The notes under the pieces were generated by a model that was not told the DNA's origin, did not search any database, and worked only from the letters and a program-made list of their open reading frames with translations. Shown here in pieces: positions 47,170-55,516 of a DNA stretch of 64,000 nt. The stretch is taken from the NCBI GenBank assembly GCA_963775875.1, contig CAVZKP010000015.1, positions 248,001 to 312,000 of the forward strand, given 5' to 3'. Both the position numbers and the translations under genes were made by a program. How positions within the stretch are numbered: position 1 is the stretch's first letter; each line of letters begins with the position of its first letter. Origin of the DNA: AP-15 sp963775875 (GTDB taxonomy: Bacteria > Pseudomonadota > Alphaproteobacteria > ATCC43930 > CGMCC-115725).

Positions 47170-48744
47170 TGCGCACGATCGGCGCTCTGCTCGCGGTCGC
47201 GGCTCTGGTCGCCGTGGCGGTTTTCTTTGCCAACAATCCGGGCCAGGTCGAGATCGTCTGGCGGGAATGGCAGATCGACACCTCGGTTGGGGTATTGGTC
47301 GCCGCGGCGATCCTGGCGGCCGCCGCCGCGGCGCTGCTGCTGCGGCTGTTGTCAGGAATTCTCGGCAGCCCGCGCGCGTTTTTGCGGCGGCGGCGCGAGC
47401 GGCGGCGGCGCGCCGGATACCAGGCGCTGACCCGGGGGATGGTGGCGGTCGCTGCCGGCGACCCGGAAGAGGCGCGGCGCTATGCCCGCCGGGCCGAGAT
47501 ACTGCTGGCCGAGCCGCCGCTGACCTTGCTGCTTTCGGCGCAGGCGGCGCAGATCGGCGGCGACGAGACCGCGGCGAAGACCTTCTTCACGGCGATGCTC
47601 GACCGCCCCGAGACCGAGTTTCTCGGCCTGCGCGGCCTGCTCAACCAGGCATTGCGCGACGGCGACCGCGACACCGCGCGCCGCATGGCCGAACGGGCCG
47701 CGGCGCTGCGCCCGAATACGCGCTGGGCGGTGTCGAGCCTGTTCGATCTCGAGGTCCGCGACGGCCGGTGGGAATCGGCGCGCGACACCCTCGCCGAGGC
47801 GGTCAAACACGGCGTCATCGCGTCCGAGGCGGGCCGTCACCATCGTGGCGCGATCCTCTACGAGCTGAGCCTCGCGGCGCAGAATCGGGGCGACCGCCGG
47901 CGGTCGCTGGCGCTGGCGGCGGCGGCGCAGGCGCTGGCGCCGGATCTGGCGCCGCCGGCGGCGCAGCGAGCCCGACTGCTGTTGGCGGATCGGCGGATCA
48001 GACGTGCGGCCAAAGCGGTCGAGCGCGCCTGGCGGACGGCGCCGCATCCGCAGCTGGCGCAGGTCTATGGCGCGATTTGGGAGGGCGACACGCCGCTGGC
48101 GCGGGTGGCGCGCTTTGAGCGCCTGGCCGCCAGCAATCCGGGCGCGCAGGAAAGCCATATCGCGCTGGCCGAAGCAGCGCTGGCGGCGCAGCTCTGGGGC
48201 GAAGCGCGGCGTCATCTCGAGCGGGCCTTGGCGGCCGACCCGCCGCCCCTGGCGCCGATCCCGGCAAACCCGATCGCGACCATGCCGATGACCCCCACTG
48301 CGATATCGGCGCCGGAGGGATCGGTTCGAGCGGCGCCGACCGCCCCCGCCCAGGGCAGCGCCGGCGATACCGCCCGCCCCAGCGTGCGGCTGTGCCTGAT
48401 GATGGCGCGGTTGGAAGAGGCCGAACACGGTGATCTCGCCCGAATGCGCGAATGGCTCGACCGCGCCACCGCTGCCGCCCCGGATCCGCGCTGGGTGTGC
48501 GCCAGCTGCGGCGGGGAGAGCCTCGAGTGGCGATCGCTTTGTCCGCGCTGCGGCAGCTTTGACGCGCTCGCCTGGCAGACCCCGGTCTGGCCCGCATCGG
48601 GTGGGATCGCCACCGCCAGGATCGCCGCCGCCGGGATCGCCCCCGCCGGGATCGCCCGCCGCCGGGATCGCCAGCGCCGGGGAGGATGCCGCGCTCGCCG
48701 AGCGGCGCCCGTCGGCGCGGCCGATCGCGGAGGCGGGCGGCTGA
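47169..48744 (+). CDS. hemY: HemY-like tetratricopeptide membrane protein (one frameshift near end)
   Basis: A 524-residue protein after correction. It opens with two membrane helices (MRTIGALLAVAALVAVAVFF and LVAAAILAAAAAALLL), characteristic of HemY_N, followed by TPR-like helical repeats (YQALTRGMVAVAAGDPEEAR, RRMAERAAALRPNTRWAVSS). A small zinc-ribbon-like CASCG/CPRCG pair lies near residue 445. An extra base near 48656, in a GGGATCGCC repeat, breaks the frame; dropping it gives an end in RPSARPIAEAGG. HemY-type proteins are tied to haem synthesis by gene neighbourhood, but the mechanism is unclear. It should not be confused with Gram-positive HemY, an oxidase. Confidence 0.87.
48602..48690. 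repeat. GGGATCGCC-type 15-base tandem repeat in hemY
   Basis: Five to six degenerate 15-base units built on GGGATCGCC plus CCGCC-type filler encode GIAPA-like repeats near the HemY C-terminus. The frameshift of hemY lies inside it. Confidence 0.8.
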
Positions 48745-48820
48745 GCCCACCCGGCGCGGCCTGCCAGCGTCGCAGGCGGCTTGGCGCGAGCCGCGGAACA
48801 GGCTATCAATGGTCGGCGTC

Positions 48821-48895
48821 GCCCCGGTAGCTCAGTGGTAGAGCAACCGCTTCGTAAGCGGTAGGCCGTTGGTTCAAATCCGACTCGGGGCACCA
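48821..48895 (+). tRNA. tRNA-Thr (anticodon CGT)
   Basis: The 75-base gene folds as a standard cloverleaf: acceptor stem GCCCCGG with TCGGGGC (one G-U), D arm with AGCTCAGTGGTAGAGC, anticodon stem ACCGC/GCGGT around loop TTCGTAA (anticodon CGT, reading ACG), and T loop GGTTCAAATCC. The CCA end is encoded. It marks the edge between core genes and the accessory block that follows. Confidence 0.97.
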
Positions 48896-48909
48896 GCCTT
48901 TTCAATTGG

Positions 48910-49098
48910 TTAATAGCTAAGATTGGTCAGACCGCCCGTCGCCCGTGGTGCGCCGCAGATTTCGTCGCTCTCGGCGGCGTGACGATCCTTATTCGCGGAC
49001 AACGACCCGGCGAGGCTCCGGTCGCCATGAAGAAAGTCTGCGAGATCGGCCGGAGCGATCAGCTCTCCGGCCGAAGCATCAGCTTTGTTGAATGTCAT
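48910..49098 (-). CDS. Possible small protein, unrecognised
   Basis: A 62-codon frame, MTFNKADASAGELI onward, follows the GMC oxidoreductase gene on the same strand by 130 bases. It is hydrophilic with one Cys near the C-terminus (DEICGAPRATGG) and has no membrane segment or known motif. A GGGG lies upstream of the ATG. It may be a real downstream gene of that operon or chance coding. Confidence 0.3.
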   Translation of the reverse strand: MTFNKADASAGELIAPADLADFLHGDRSLAGSLSANKDRHAAESDEICGAPRATGGLTNLSY

Positions 49099-49228
49099 GC
49101 GCCATGATCCCCGCTGCCGATAACATCGTCATCTGCTTTGCCCATGTGGCTTATCGGCTTGAGGAGCGGTTCGCGGCGCTCGAGACCGGCATCAACAGCT
49201 TCGCGGTCCGCGACCCTCGCGCCGCTGT

Positions 49229-50989
49229 TCAGACCAGGGAGTTCGGGTTGCGAACGTAGTCCTTGATCGCATCGGCCGTCCAGCAGGCCAGCATGCCGAT
49301 CGTCTCGGTGGGGCCGTTCGCGGGGTTCTGCGGGAACGCGCTGCCGCCCACCACGAACAGATTCGAAACGTCCCACGACTGCAGGTATTTGTTGACGACG
49401 CTGGTCGACGGGTCGCTGCCCATCACGGCGCCGCCGACATTGTGCGTGCTCTGGTATCCCGTGATAGCGAAATGCGTGCCCTTGTTCTTGCCGCCCAGGG
49501 CCGAACCGTTGAGCGCCCGGCCGATCTCGGTGCAGCGCTCGTTCATGTACTGCATCATGCGCAGATCGTTGTCGTTCCAGTCGAACGTCATGCGTAAGAG
49601 CGGCAGGCCGTAGGCGTCTTTGTAGGTCGGATCCAGATCCAGGTAGTTGTGCCGATAGCTGAGGCACGATGCGTGAATCGCGATCGACATGGCTCGGCGG
49701 TAGTTATGGGCTACGGCTTTCTTCCATTCACCGCCCCAACGCGGCGTGCCGGGCGGCACCATCTTGTTCTTGATCGGCGTCGCGCCGCTGTTCGAGGTGT
49801 TCATATAGGCGCCCCCGATAAAGCCGAGCGGGCCGCGGTCGATCAGGTCGCCGTTGAATTCGTCGATCGACGTATTGACCTGGCCGCCGCCAATGAAAGG
49901 ATTGAACTCGCGATCGTCGAAGAACACCTGCACCGAGCCGCCTTGCTGGTATGCGTAGTTGCGGCCGACCACCCCTTTGCCGGTGAGCGGATCGTAGGGC
50001 GCGCCGATTCCCGACAGCAGCAGCAGCCGCACGTTGCTAAAGCAATAGGCGCCCAGAACCACGATGCCGGCCGGCTGCTCGACCTCGTTGCCGCGCGGGT
50101 CGATGTAGGTCACGCCGGTGGCCTTTTTGCCGGTGGAATCGATGTTGACGCGCAGCACGTTGCATAGCGGGCGCAACTCGAAGCTAGGCTGCCGGGCGAG
50201 CGCGGGCAGCACCGCGGTGAGCGGATTGGCCTTGGCGCCTTGCGCGCAGACATGGCTCGAGCAGAAGCCGCCGCTCGCGCATTCGAGCATCTGTACGCGG
50301 TAGAGGTTGCGGTAGTCCTGAGTCATCGCCGCGGTCGGGCCCTGGAACGGCACGTAACCGAGCGAGGTCACCGCGTCGGCGAACAGGGCGCCCTCATAGG
50401 TGCGCCGCGTCGGCGGGTTTGGATACTCGCGCGTCCGCGGCCCTTCGTGAGGATTGCCGCCTGCCTGGATCTCGCCGCTCAGGTTGCCGGCCTTGCCGCC
50501 GACGCCGAAGATCTCCTCAAACTGGTCATAGTAGGGTTCGACCTCGTCCCAGGTGACGTCCCAGTCCTGCAGATTGCAGTCCTCGGGAATGAACGATTGG
50601 CCATAGCGTTGCTTAATGCGCGAGCGGATTTCGAAGTCATGCGGTAAAAAGCGGCGCGCATTGCCGCCCCAGTGTGCCGCCGTGCCACCGACCATCTCGC
50701 CTGGCTTGAACGCACCCATCTCGCGCATCGGTAGCGCCGTCTGCGAGTTGTTGTTGCGAAATGTAATGGTGTCGCGCGCCAGGTTCTGGAAGATGTCGCT
50801 GTGGCGATCGAACTTCAGTTCGTCGTACACGTCGGGTTTCTGAAAGTCGGTGTCGATATCGAACTGCTTGCCGCGCTCCAGGCACACGACGCTCAGCCCG
50901 GCGCCGGCCAGTTCCATGGACATGATCGAGCCGACCACGCCACTGCCGACGACGACGACATCGACAGACTTTAATTTCGTGGCCGACAT
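49229..50989 (-). CDS. GMC-family oxidoreductase (gluconate 2-dehydrogenase large-subunit-like)
   Basis: A 586-residue FAD enzyme. The Rossmann motif VVVVGSGVVGSIMSMELAGA opens the protein. GGTAAHWGGNARRF and EDCNLQDWDVTWDEVEPYYD follow, and the C-terminal catalytic region has GYQSTHNVGGAVMGSDPSTS and a closing NPANGPTETIGMLA. This is the branch of flavoproteins that pair with a gluconate-2-dehydrogenase subunit 3, encoded just upstream. Such complexes oxidise sugars or sugar acids at the membrane through a cytochrome c subunit, which is not present here. No signal peptide is seen; export would depend on the partner. The start directly follows the partner's stop. Confidence 0.92.
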   Translation of the reverse strand: MSATKLKSVDVVVVGSGVVGSIMSMELAGAGLSVVCLERGKQFDIDTDFQKPDVYDELKFDRHSDIFQNLARDTITFRNNNSQTALPMREMGAFKPGEMVGGTAAHWGGNARRFLPHDFEIRSRIKQRYGQSFIPEDCNLQDWDVTWDEVEPYYDQFEEIFGVGGKAGNLSGEIQAGGNPHEGPRTREYPNPPTRRTYEGALFADAVTSLGYVPFQGPTAAMTQDYRNLYRVQMLECASGGFCSSHVCAQGAKANPLTAVLPALARQPSFELRPLCNVLRVNIDSTGKKATGVTYIDPRGNEVEQPAGIVVLGAYCFSNVRLLLLSGIGAPYDPLTGKGVVGRNYAYQQGGSVQVFFDDREFNPFIGGGQVNTSIDEFNGDLIDRGPLGFIGGAYMNTSNSGATPIKNKMVPPGTPRWGGEWKKAVAHNYRRAMSIAIHASCLSYRHNYLDLDPTYKDAYGLPLLRMTFDWNDNDLRMMQYMNERCTEIGRALNGSALGGKNKGTHFAITGYQSTHNVGGAVMGSDPSTSVVNKYLQSWDVSNLFVVGGSAFPQNPANGPTETIGMLACWTADAIKDYVRNPNSLV

Positions 50990-50990
50990 C

Positions 50991-51662
50991 TCAGCGTTCC
51001 CCGTTGCTGTTGCGCGTGATGATGACGTGCTTCGGAAAGCCTTCCGCATCGACCGGCACCTTACCGGTCTGGAGGTCGAGCACGCTGACCGGTTCGGCGT
51101 GGTACGGCTCGTGGCTGGTGAGCAGTTCGCGGTATTGGCCGCTGGGCACTCCAGGGAAGCCGAGCAGCCTCCAACCCACTTTATCGCGGTTGCCGCCATA
51201 TAGCGGATCGGCGAAGTACCCCTCTTCGGTGTTGCGCCACAGCATATCGAAGAAGAATTTCGATGACAGCGACGCCAGCGCGATCTCGTCCTGCTCCAAC
51301 TGCTCGAGCAGGCGCAATTGTCTGTCGCCGGCAAGCTGCGCGAAAGGCCGGTCGAATTCGGCTCTGCAGTACTGGTTGATCTCGCGAATCGCGATGCGAT
51401 AGACCTCTTGCGGCGTAAAGCGCGATTGGTAGCCCTGCTGCGGCGTGCCCTCCAGCCATGGGCCGCCGCGATATTGACGGCCGTGGACGCCCCAGTTGCT
51501 GGCTAATGCCCGGTCGATATACACCACCACACCCGCATCGCGAGCCCCAGGGCCCAGCTCATCGGTGGGTATCAGATGCTCGACGGCGGCCTCCAGAAAG
51601 CGAATCTCGGGCTCCAGCAAATAGAGATAGGAAGCCCCGATCGGGTTGTCGCTCAAGGTCAT
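50991..51662 (-). CDS. Gluconate 2-dehydrogenase subunit 3 family protein
   Basis: A 223-residue protein of the small-subunit family: LEPEIRFLEAAVEHLIPTDELGPGARDAG, shown here only in part as IRFLEAAVEHLIPTDELGPG, is its hallmark. FTPQEVYRIAIREINQYCRA, LLEQLEQDEIALASL and EGYFADPLYGGNRDKVGWRL follow. Most relatives carry a twin-arginine signal that exports the whole complex; none is visible here, so the complex may be cytoplasmic or the signal may lie on another subunit. It is the first gene of a two-gene operon with the GMC enzyme. Confidence 0.9.
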   Translation of the reverse strand: MTLSDNPIGASYLYLLEPEIRFLEAAVEHLIPTDELGPGARDAGVVVYIDRALASNWGVHGRQYRGGPWLEGTPQQGYQSRFTPQEVYRIAIREINQYCRAEFDRPFAQLAGDRQLRLLEQLEQDEIALASLSSKFFFDMLWRNTEEGYFADPLYGGNRDKVGWRLLGFPGVPSGQYRELLTSHEPYHAEPVSVLDLQTGKVPVDAEGFPKHVIITRNSNGER

Positions 51663-52004
51663 CTCCTCAGTTCCCCGCTTTGGGGTGCATGATGTGATCG
51701 GGCATTGTCAAGTTAACGGGACCAATTTTGTGTGCGGCGTCGCCCGCGGGCCCGGAGCTACCTGTCCGCTTTGGGGCATCACCGGCCATGTGGCCGGACA
51801 GGGCGAGCAGCCGATGTGGGTCGAGAGGCTATTCAACGGCATGCCTGCGCGCTCGGCCTGGAGGGTGTCGTCCTCGAAGCTTCTCTGATCCCGATCCTTG
51901 ACATCACGCGGTCGCCCGTCCTGTTTCAACGACCGAAGCGCGCGGCATACCCAGCGCAGCAACGATGGCCAATTGACCACGAGACGCAAAAGGCGGGTGC
52001 ACAG
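51663..52004. other. Intergenic region before the esterase
   Basis: About 340 bases between divergent genes. A TTGACA at 51898-51903 could be a -35 element for the esterase, but its -10 partner is weak. No ORF here resembles a known family. The base composition is lower in GC than the core genes, in keeping with an accessory region. Confidence 0.4.
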
Positions 52005-53012
52005 ATGCGCAAGTTTTTCGGGCCGGCGGGTTCCGTCCGCCGCGTCACGATCGAGAGCCAAGCCCTCAAGAACAACATGCTCGGTGACCCATCGGCGCGC
52101 ACCGTGGATGTGTACGTCCCGGCGGGACATGATGGACAAGGATTGCCGTTGCTGGTGGATCTTGTCGGCTTCACCGGCAGCGGCCTGTCGCACACGAATT
52201 GGGTCGGCTTCCGCGAGAACCTGCCGGAACGGCTCGACCGGCTGATCGGCGAACAGCGCATGCCGCCGGTCGTCGTCGCATTTCCCGATTGCTTCACCCG
52301 GCTCGGCGGCAACCAATACGTCAACTCGGCTTCGGTGGGTTTTTGGGAGGACTTTCTGCTGGATGAAATGCTGCCGGCAATCGAGCAGCGCTTTGGATGT
52401 GGCGGTACCGGGCGCCGCGGCGTGTTCGGCAAGAGCTCCGGCGGGTATGGCGCGTTGACCCATGCGCTGCGCCATTCCGAGATCTGGTCGGCAGCGGCTT
52501 GTCATTCCGGCGATATGGGGTTCGAGCTGTGTTATCTGCCCGACATGCCGGCAGTATTGCGCGCGCTCGCCGGCGCCGGAAACTCGATCGAGCAGTGGTG
52601 GCGGCAGTTCGAATCAGCCCAGAAGCATCCGGAGGGCTCGTTCAAGGTGTTCAACATCCTGGCGATGGCAGCGAGCTACGACCCCGATCCCACCCAGTTT
52701 CTTGGACTGCGCCTGCCGGTCACATTCGACACCTGCGAGGTCATCGAGGAACGTTGGGCGAACTGGTTGCGGCACGACCCGGTCGTCGCGATCGCAACCC
52801 AGGCGGACAATCTGCGCCGGCTAAAGGCGCTCTACATCGACTGCGGCGAGAAGGACCAGTTCAATCTGCTCTATGGCGCGCGCCGGTTCGTCCGGCAGCT
52901 GAACGAGCTTGGCATTGCCCATCGCTATGCGGAATTCCCCGACAACCACAGTGGTGTCGATTACCGGATGGACGAGAGCCTGCCGTTTCTCGCCAAGGCG
53001 CTGGCCGGCTAA
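52005..53012 (+). CDS. Esterase of the enterochelin-esterase/antigen-85-like family
   Basis: A 335-residue alpha/beta hydrolase. ARTVDVYVPAGHD and LPLLVDLVGFTGSGLSHTNW form the first strands. The nucleophile lies in GVFGKSSGGYGALTHAL (GxSxG), the acid probably in YIDCGEKDQFNLLYGARRF, and the His in FPDNHSGVDYRMDESLPFL. This arrangement is that of the putative-esterase family (enterochelin esterase, S-formylglutathione hydrolase relatives). The substrate is unknown. The ATG at 52005 gives a family-like N-terminus, whereas a longer frame has random-looking codons. It is the first plus-strand gene of the catabolic block. Confidence 0.88.
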   Translation: MRKFFGPAGSVRRVTIESQALKNNMLGDPSARTVDVYVPAGHDGQGLPLLVDLVGFTGSGLSHTNWVGFRENLPERLDRLIGEQRMPPVVVAFPDCFTRLGGNQYVNSASVGFWEDFLLDEMLPAIEQRFGCGGTGRRGVFGKSSGGYGALTHALRHSEIWSAAACHSGDMGFELCYLPDMPAVLRALAGAGNSIEQWWRQFESAQKHPEGSFKVFNILAMAASYDPDPTQFLGLRLPVTFDTCEVIEERWANWLRHDPVVAIATQADNLRRLKALYIDCGEKDQFNLLYGARRFVRQLNELGIAHRYAEFPDNHSGVDYRMDESLPFLAKALAG

Positions 53013-53039
53013 TACCGTGATGTTGACGGCTTCGACCGA

Positions 53040-53190
53040 CAAGGCGGTGTGTTCCTGAGAGGTCCACCCGACCCCGATGCCGAGGCGGAAGCGGCCGCCC
53101 GACAAGACATCGAGTGCAGCGGCCTGTTTGGCGACGAGCACGGTTCGACGTTGCGCCAGGACCACAGCCCATTGCCGCCAGCGCATTATC
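53040..53190 (-). pseudogene. Remnant of a luciferase-like (LLM-class) monooxygenase gene
   Basis: The minus strand encodes VVLAQRRTVLVAKQAAALDV then LSGGRFRLGIGVGW, an unmistakable internal segment of flavin/F420-dependent LLM oxidoreductases. The rest of the ~300-residue enzyme is absent on both sides. Only ~50 codons are left, between the esterase and the PEP-mutase-family gene. Confidence 0.85.
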
Positions 53191-53343
53191 CCACGACGCG
53201 ATATCATTTGAGGCAATTAGATTTCGGCAGCCTCATAGAGGGGTCGATGCGATCGAGCTTGCGCAAGAGGGCCGGCCAATCGAACTTGGCCGGATCATTG
53301 CGGCCGCCGGTGAGGCGAACCCTGGCATTGAGGGGCGACCATT

Positions 53344-54276
53344 ATGAGCGCACAGCCAAAATCAAAATCGGCGCAGCTGCAGGAACTGATCCGGCGGCGG
53401 GACAAGGTTCTGGCGGTCCTCCACCCGCCGAGCGCGGCCCATGCGCGGATCATGGAGAAAGCCGGGTGCGAGGCGCTGTTTGTCGGCACCGGCGGGGTGG
53501 TGGGCGCCTATACCGGTCTGGCGGATGTCGGCACCGCGACGATGACCGAATGCGTGACCATCGCCGGCTGGATCGCCGACAGCGTGTCGATCCCGGTGAT
53601 CATGGACGGCGACACCGGTCATGGCGGCATCATGGCGGTGCGGCGGATGATCCGCGAGTGCATCCGCGCCGGGGTTGCCGGCGTACGGATTGACGACCAG
53701 CCGATCGAAGGCAAGCGCAAGACCCAGAGCGCCGGCGTCGAGGTCGTGCCGCTTGACCAGGCGATCGGCCGCTATCGGGCAGCGGTCGACATGAAGAACG
53801 AGCTCGATCCGAATTTCGTGGTGATGGCGCAATGCTACGCCCGCGATGCCTCGGGCGGCACACTGGAGAACACGATCGCCCGGATGCGGGCCTATCGTGA
53901 GGAGGCCGGCGTCGACTGGGTGCAGTTCGAATCGCCGCATTCGGTCGAGGAAATCAGAGCGGCGCGCGCGGCGGTAACGGGACCGTTTTCGTTTATGAAG
54001 GGGAAGCTCGGCCGCTATCTCGATCTCGACGAGCATCTGGCGCTCGGCGTCACCATCGCCTGGTATCCGGGTTTCACGCACCACGTCACCTGGGCAGCGC
54101 TGTGGGATTTCATGACCGCGTTCCAGTCGGGCGGCGTCAAGGCGTGGGACAGCTTTGTCGAGAGCCGTCGGGATCGGCCTTATCCCGCGCCCGAGGCGCC
54201 GGAGCATGGCGAAAGCGGAGCAAAACAGCAGGCGCTCGAACAACGCTATTTTTCGTCAGGCGATCGCCGCCGATAG
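53344..54276 (+). CDS. Isocitrate lyase/PEP mutase family enzyme
   Basis: A 310-residue TIM-barrel C-C or P-C bond enzyme. LAVLHPPSAAHARIMEKAGC and the metal-site loop PVIMDGDTGHGG identify the family. VAGVRIDDQPIEGKRKTQSAG replaces the usual EDQ...KKCGH segment and has no catalytic Cys, so methylisocitrate-lyase chemistry is unlikely. Oxaloacetate decarboxylase, dimethylmalate-lyase or phosphonate-type roles remain possible. AWYPGFTHHVTWAALWDFM is a distinctive C-terminal segment. The gene is followed after 32 bases by the amidohydrolase and probably shares its transcript. Confidence 0.9.
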   Translation: MSAQPKSKSAQLQELIRRRDKVLAVLHPPSAAHARIMEKAGCEALFVGTGGVVGAYTGLADVGTATMTECVTIAGWIADSVSIPVIMDGDTGHGGIMAVRRMIRECIRAGVAGVRIDDQPIEGKRKTQSAGVEVVPLDQAIGRYRAAVDMKNELDPNFVVMAQCYARDASGGTLENTIARMRAYREEAGVDWVQFESPHSVEEIRAARAAVTGPFSFMKGKLGRYLDLDEHLALGVTIAWYPGFTHHVTWAALWDFMTAFQSGGVKAWDSFVESRRDRPYPAPEAPEHGESGAKQQALEQRYFSSGDRRR

Positions 54277-54308
54277 ATTTTGAACGTCCATTCGCAGGGG
54301 AGTGAGCC

Positions 54309-55457
54309 GTGGCACGCGATGGTTACAGGATCTTCGATTCCGACACCCATGTCGGCCCGGATGCGCGCATCCTAGCCAATTATCTCAGCGCGTCCGAAAA
54401 GGACCGATTGCATGGTTGGGCGGCGTACAAGTCGGTCGACCGCTCGGGACACGAGACCTACACCAAGGGGCAGCGCCGCTATCGTCGGCGTCTTGGCATG
54501 GCCGAGCCCGACGAGGCGCCGGCCGGATACATGGCCGGGTTCACCGGCGTGAGGCGGACACGCGAGCCCTCGCCGCTGGTCGACGACGATCCCGCCGCGC
54601 GCATCAAGGACATGGATTTCGAGGGTGTCGAGGTGAACCTGACGCTGCCCTCGGGCTGGTTCGGGACCTGGACGGCGGGCGACGACATAGCCCTCGAAAT
54701 GGCGATGTACCGCGCCTATCACCGCTGGATGGCGGATTATTGCGGCGTCTACCCGAACCGGCTCGGCGGCGTGATCCTGGCCGGCGCGCGCGATGTAGAC
54801 GGGGCGCTCGACGAAATCCGCCGCTGGGGCCGCGCGAGCTGGGCCTGGGGGATGATGGTCTACGCACCGGTTGGCACGCCGCTCGACCACCCGGCGCTGG
54901 AGCCGCTCTATGCCGAAGCCGCCGAACTCGACCTTGCCGTCGTGCTTCACACCTTCACGGTGATGCCGCCTTACGCGCCGGGCGGGCAGGATACCTGGGA
55001 CAATCTGTGGCTCCAGCGCTCGGCGGCGCATCCGTGGTGCGGCATGCGCAATATGGCAGCGCTGATCGGCAGCGGGGTGATGGACCGCTACCCGAGCTTG
55101 CGGGTCGGCACGTTGGAGGCCGGGCACGGCTGGCTGCCGTTCTGGATGGCGCGGCTCGACGAGCACGCCCGGACGATCAAGGCCGCACTCCCCGAGCTGG
55201 CGCACAAGCCCAGCGAATACGTCACCGGCGGGCGCTATTTCCAGAGCATCGAGATCCCCGAGGGCGCCAGGCTGACCGACACCGTCATCGACCTGGTCGG
55301 CGATCACGTGCTGATGTACGCGTCGGACTATCCGCACGGCGAAAGCCATTTCCCCGAATCGGCCTCCCTGGTGCTGGACTGGGCAATGGATCCGGCGCGC
55401 AAGCGCAAGCTGCTGTGGGACAATGCCACCCGCTTCTATGCGCGCGCTCCGGTTTGA
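54309..55457 (+). CDS. Metal-dependent amidohydrolase (ACMSD/LigJ-like)
   Basis: A 382-residue TIM-barrel hydrolase or decarboxylase. The start YRIFDSDTHVGPD carries a first metal ligand. VVLHTFTVMPPYAPGG, GTLEAGHGWLPFW and MYASDYPHGESHFPES supply the further His and Asp ligands, in the order of the amidohydrolase_2 family. Members include 2-amino-3-carboxymuconate-semialdehyde decarboxylase and aromatic-acid hydratases. The precise reaction is unknown. It lies 32 bases after the PEP-mutase-family gene and 59 before an oxidoreductase gene, so it sits mid-operon. Confidence 0.92.
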   Translation: MARDGYRIFDSDTHVGPDARILANYLSASEKDRLHGWAAYKSVDRSGHETYTKGQRRYRRRLGMAEPDEAPAGYMAGFTGVRRTREPSPLVDDDPAARIKDMDFEGVEVNLTLPSGWFGTWTAGDDIALEMAMYRAYHRWMADYCGVYPNRLGGVILAGARDVDGALDEIRRWGRASWAWGMMVYAPVGTPLDHPALEPLYAEAAELDLAVVLHTFTVMPPYAPGGQDTWDNLWLQRSAAHPWCGMRNMAALIGSGVMDRYPSLRVGTLEAGHGWLPFWMARLDEHARTIKAALPELAHKPSEYVTGGRYFQSIEIPEGARLTDTVIDLVGDHVLMYASDYPHGESHFPESASLVLDWAMDPARKRKLLWDNATRFYARAPV

Positions 55458-55516
55458 TGCCGCCCGCTCCGTGAGGTCGAGCGCGAATCATCGATCCGAT
55501 GAAGGGAGGGAATACT

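Noticed and set aside
51646..51888. An 80-codon frame before the esterase
   Set aside because: It overlaps the start of the subunit-3 gene, has no family signature and has no downstream support.
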